A stretch of DNA of 9,224 nt. It comes from an uncultured Alphaproteobacteria bacterium (lineage in GTDB: Bacteria; Pseudomonadota; Alphaproteobacteria; Micropepsales; Micropepsaceae). Under the pieces are notes generated by a model. The model worked only from the letters and a program-made list of their open reading frames with translations. It was not told the origin of the DNA and searched no databases. Below are positions 7,671-9,224 of this stretch, in pieces. Location: NCBI GenBank assembly GCA_937942205.1, contig CALDFO010000536.1:1-9224 (forward strand), read 5' to 3'. Position 1 is the first letter of the stretch, and each line of letters begins with the position of its first letter. Position numbers and translations under genes: made by a program.

Positions 7671-7738
7671 GGCTTCAACGTGCGAAGGCGGTCGTCCGTA
7701 GCGGCAGCGTACGGACGAGCCGAGCGTAAATTAAAGCC
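7671..7738. repeat. Nested inverted repeat, second half of the palindromic spacer element
   Basis: The core is a perfect 9-bp stem, TCGTCCGTA (7692-7700) with TACGGACGA (7710-7718), around a 9-nt loop. CGG (7689-7691) and CCG (7720-7722) prolong it past a bulged G. Outside it, GGCTT (7671-7675) pairs with AAGCC (7734-7738), and ACG (7678-7680) with CGT (7725-7727). A large nested structure is therefore possible. It ends 8 bp before the aminotransferase stop codon. Together with the adjacent hairpin it fills nearly the whole spacer between two convergent genes, which suggests one compound element. Confidence 0.6.
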
Positions 7739-7746
7739 GGAGGGGG

Positions 7747-9075
7747 TTACTTAATATCTTCCACCGCGCCTCTTACCGCTTCCAGCGTGGCGTCGATCAC
7801 CGCGTCGTCATGGACGCTGGAGACGAACCAGGCGCCCCGTTCCAGCACCCGCACGCCACGCTTGAGCAAGGCATGGGCGAATTTCACATAGCGCGGCTTG
7901 TCGGCCTTGAGCAGGCCGCGATAGTTGCGCGCGGGCGCGTCCAGCCCGAAGGCGACATGGAACATCAACTCGAAACCGGTCACCTGCGCCTTGATGCCCG
8001 CCGCGTTCAGAATGTCGCGGATGCCGTCGCGCAGCCGCACGCCGCGCCTGGACCAGGCTTCGTACAGTTCCGGCGTCAGCGCTTTTTGCGTCGCCACCAT
8101 CGCCGCCATGGTGACGGGCTGGGCATTGAAGGTGCCGCCATGCAGCACGCCCCCGGTCACGAACATATCCAGCAGGTCGGCGCGGCCCACCAGCGCCGCC
8201 ACGGGAAAGCCGTTGGCGATGGCCTTGGCAAAGATGGACAGATCGGGCGTGACGCCGAACCGCTTTTGCGCCCCTTCGCGGCCCAGGCGGAAGCCGGTGA
8301 TGACCTCGTCGAAGATCAGGATCGCGCCGTGCTTGCGGCAAGCCGCCAGCGCCCCTTCCAGATAACCGGAGGCGGGCGCGATGGCGCCCTGGTTGCACAT
8401 GGCCGGTTCCATGATCACGCCGGCGATGTCGCCCCTGGCCAGCCGCGTTTCCAGCGCCGCCAGGTCGTTCCAGCCGATCACATCCAGATCGTCGCCCGCG
8501 CTGGCAAGCTGGCCCACGCTGCCCGCGACCTTCACCGGCGCGTCTTCCGGCCCGGCGGCATTCTCGCCCGGCGCGGTGGACCACAGAATATTGTCGAACC
8601 AGCCGTGGTAATGGCCTTCGAATTTCAGAATGATGCGCTTGCCGGTGGCGGCGCGCGCCAGGCGGAAGGCGGCCTGCGCCACTTCCGAGCCCGAGGAACC
8701 GAAACGGATGCGCTGGGCGCTGGGAATACGCTCGCACAGGATGCGGGCAGCCTCCAGCTCGATCTCCGAGTTTCCGGCATAGAGGATGCCCTTTTCGACC
8801 TGATCCTTGACTGCCTGCTGGACGCCCGCCGGGGTATGGCCCAGCACCATCGCGCCCATGCCGCAATAATAGTCGATCAGCCGGTTGCCATCGACATCGA
8901 TCAGGTAAGGCCCGTCGCCGCAGCGGAACACCAGGGGGCCGCCCGCCATGCCGATGCGGAAATTGCTGTTGATGCCGCCCGCGATATAGCCGGCGCTTTG
9001 TGCGATCACATCCGCGGAACGTTCGAAAGAAAGAAGCGCCGCTTCGCGCTGGGACTTGGCTGTGACGGTCGACAT
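7747..9075 (-). CDS. Class III PLP-dependent aminotransferase, glutamate-1-semialdehyde aminomutase-like
   Basis: This is a fold-type I, class III PLP enzyme that moves an amino group between an amine and a keto or aldehyde group. From the ATG at 9075 it is 442 aa, close to the roughly 430 aa of HemL-type aminomutases. Visible landmarks: phosphate-binding GSSGSEVAQAAFRLAR (126-141), KFEGHYHGW (151-159), the cofactor aspartate in ILIFDEVITGFR (D256), the Schiff-base lysine in IFAKAIANGFPVAA (K284), and HGGTFNAQP (312-320). HemL has NSGTEA where this protein has SSGSEV, so I would not call it HemL. The start at 9075 has AGG in CAGGTAAAG at a suitable distance and gives the normal family N-terminus. 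An in-frame ATG at 9177 would add 34 residues of atypical sequence and lacks a Shine-Dalgarno. The gene is monocistronic here, converging on the DUF6165-type gene. The substrate cannot be assigned. Confidence 0.92.
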   Translation of the reverse strand: MSTVTAKSQREAALLSFERSADVIAQSAGYIAGGINSNFRIGMAGGPLVFRCGDGPYLIDVDGNRLIDYYCGMGAMVLGHTPAGVQQAVKDQVEKGILYAGNSEIELEAARILCERIPSAQRIRFGSSGSEVAQAAFRLARAATGKRIILKFEGHYHGWFDNILWSTAPGENAAGPEDAPVKVAGSVGQLASAGDDLDVIGWNDLAALETRLARGDIAGVIMEPAMCNQGAIAPASGYLEGALAACRKHGAILIFDEVITGFRLGREGAQKRFGVTPDLSIFAKAIANGFPVAALVGRADLLDMFVTGGVLHGGTFNAQPVTMAAMVATQKALTPELYEAWSRRGVRLRDGIRDILNAAGIKAQVTGFELMFHVAFGLDAPARNYRGLLKADKPRYVKFAHALLKRGVRVLERGAWFVSSVHDDAVIDATLEAVRGAVEDIK

Positions 9076-9194
9076 CGGCTTTACCTGCGCAAAAGCGTGA
9101 GAGTGGGAAACGCCCACTTGGAACACTACCTCTTGAGTGGCGGTTTTTTTCGCCACAATATGCGAAATATAAGACATTGATCGGAGTAAAACCG
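9076..9194. promoter_or_regulatory. AT-rich divergent control region
   Basis: This 119-bp spacer lies between the aminotransferase start and a plus-strand start at the window edge, and is clearly richer in A and T than the rest of the window. For the plus strand, TATAAG (9168-9173) matches five of six -10 positions but has only a T run at the -35 place. For the minus strand, TTGACG (9208-9203) is a good -35, with TCCGAT (9185-9180) 17 bp on as a weak -10. The octamer CGAAATAT occurs at 9163-9170 and 9213-9220, exactly 50 bp apart, a possible pair of protein-binding sites. Promoter positions are tentative. Confidence 0.45.
9102..9156 (-). promoter_or_regulatory. Two hairpins in the presumed aminotransferase mRNA leader
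   Basis: Hairpin 1 pairs AGTGGG (9102-9107) with CCCACT (9113-9118) around a 5-nt loop. Hairpin 2 pairs GTGGCG (9137-9142) with CGCCAC (9151-9156) around an 8-nt loop that is almost all T on the plus strand. An alternative pairing, GCGT (9095-9098) with ACGC (9110-9113), competes with hairpin 1. All lie within about 80 nt of the aminotransferase start at 9075, so they would be in the 5' leader if transcription starts beyond 9160. No known riboswitch pattern was recognised. Confidence 0.35.
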
Positions 9195-9224
9195 ATGAAA
9201 AGCGTCAAAAATCGAAATATTACT
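9195..9224 (+). CDS. Start of an unidentified gene, truncated by the right edge
   Basis: Ten codons are visible from the ATG at 9195 and read MKSVKNRNIT. A good Shine-Dalgarno (GGAG at 9183-9186) stands 8 nt upstream, and the frame is open to the end. The codons are notably richer in A and T than those of the neighbours. The gene is divergent from the aminotransferase gene, an arrangement often seen for a regulator and its target, but too little is visible to name a family. The basic N-terminus fits many protein classes. Confidence 0.45.
   Translation, partial: MKSVKNRNIT

Noticed and set aside
7747..9075. Gene symbol hemL
   Set aside because: Motif differences and the expected ALA-synthase route of the presumed host make the heme role doubtful.
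9137..9156. Hairpin with a seven-T run as a rho-independent terminator
   Set aside because: The T run is in the loop, not after the stem, and no gene ends nearby.
9076..9177. Start of the aminotransferase at the upstream ATG (9177)
   Set aside because: No Shine-Dalgarno and 34 atypical residues. The ATG at 9075 has a good ribosome site and gives the family length.
7810..9180. Long open frame on the plus strand opposite the aminotransferase gene
   Set aside because: It shows no recognisable motif, while the opposite strand has a complete, motif-rich enzyme.

Overview
The window is GC-rich and tightly packed. GC-ending codons dominate, Shine-Dalgarno sites are of the GGAG type, and neighbouring genes overlap or sit only a few bases apart. 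Gene content and style suggest an alphaproteobacterium; this is an inference, as no rRNA or marker gene is present. Nothing looks like a phage, plasmid, insertion sequence or CRISPR array.

Left two thirds (1-6256, minus strand): a five-gene operon read right to left. It begins with an M81-family (MlrC-like) metallopeptidase. A family 5 (Dpp/Opp-type) solute-binding protein follows, then the two membrane permeases. The last gene is a double-domain ATPase whose 3' end lies beyond the left edge. Gaps between genes are 2 bp, 10 bp, a 4-bp overlap and 1 bp, so co-transcription is very likely. The straightforward reading is a peptide (or peptide-like) importer with a dedicated cytoplasmic metallopeptidase that could open or cleave the imported compound.

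Middle (6257-7610, plus strand): a divergent spacer, then a polytopic membrane protein of unknown function that is visibly an internal duplication, then a small DUF6165-type protein. The last two genes are 29 bp apart and probably form one transcript.

Right third: a 136-bp convergent spacer (7611-7746) holds a compound palindromic element. It looks like a REP-type repeat or a bidirectional terminator. Next is a minus-strand class III PLP-dependent aminotransferase resembling glutamate-1-semialdehyde aminomutase. Upstream of it is an AT-rich 119-bp divergent control region with several small inverted and direct repeats. At the extreme right edge a new plus-strand gene appears to begin, with ten codons visible.

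I see no clear evidence of a wholly new system. The most useful leads are the peptidase-importer operon, the duplicated membrane protein paired with DUF6165, the palindromic spacer and the structured leader of the aminotransferase gene.
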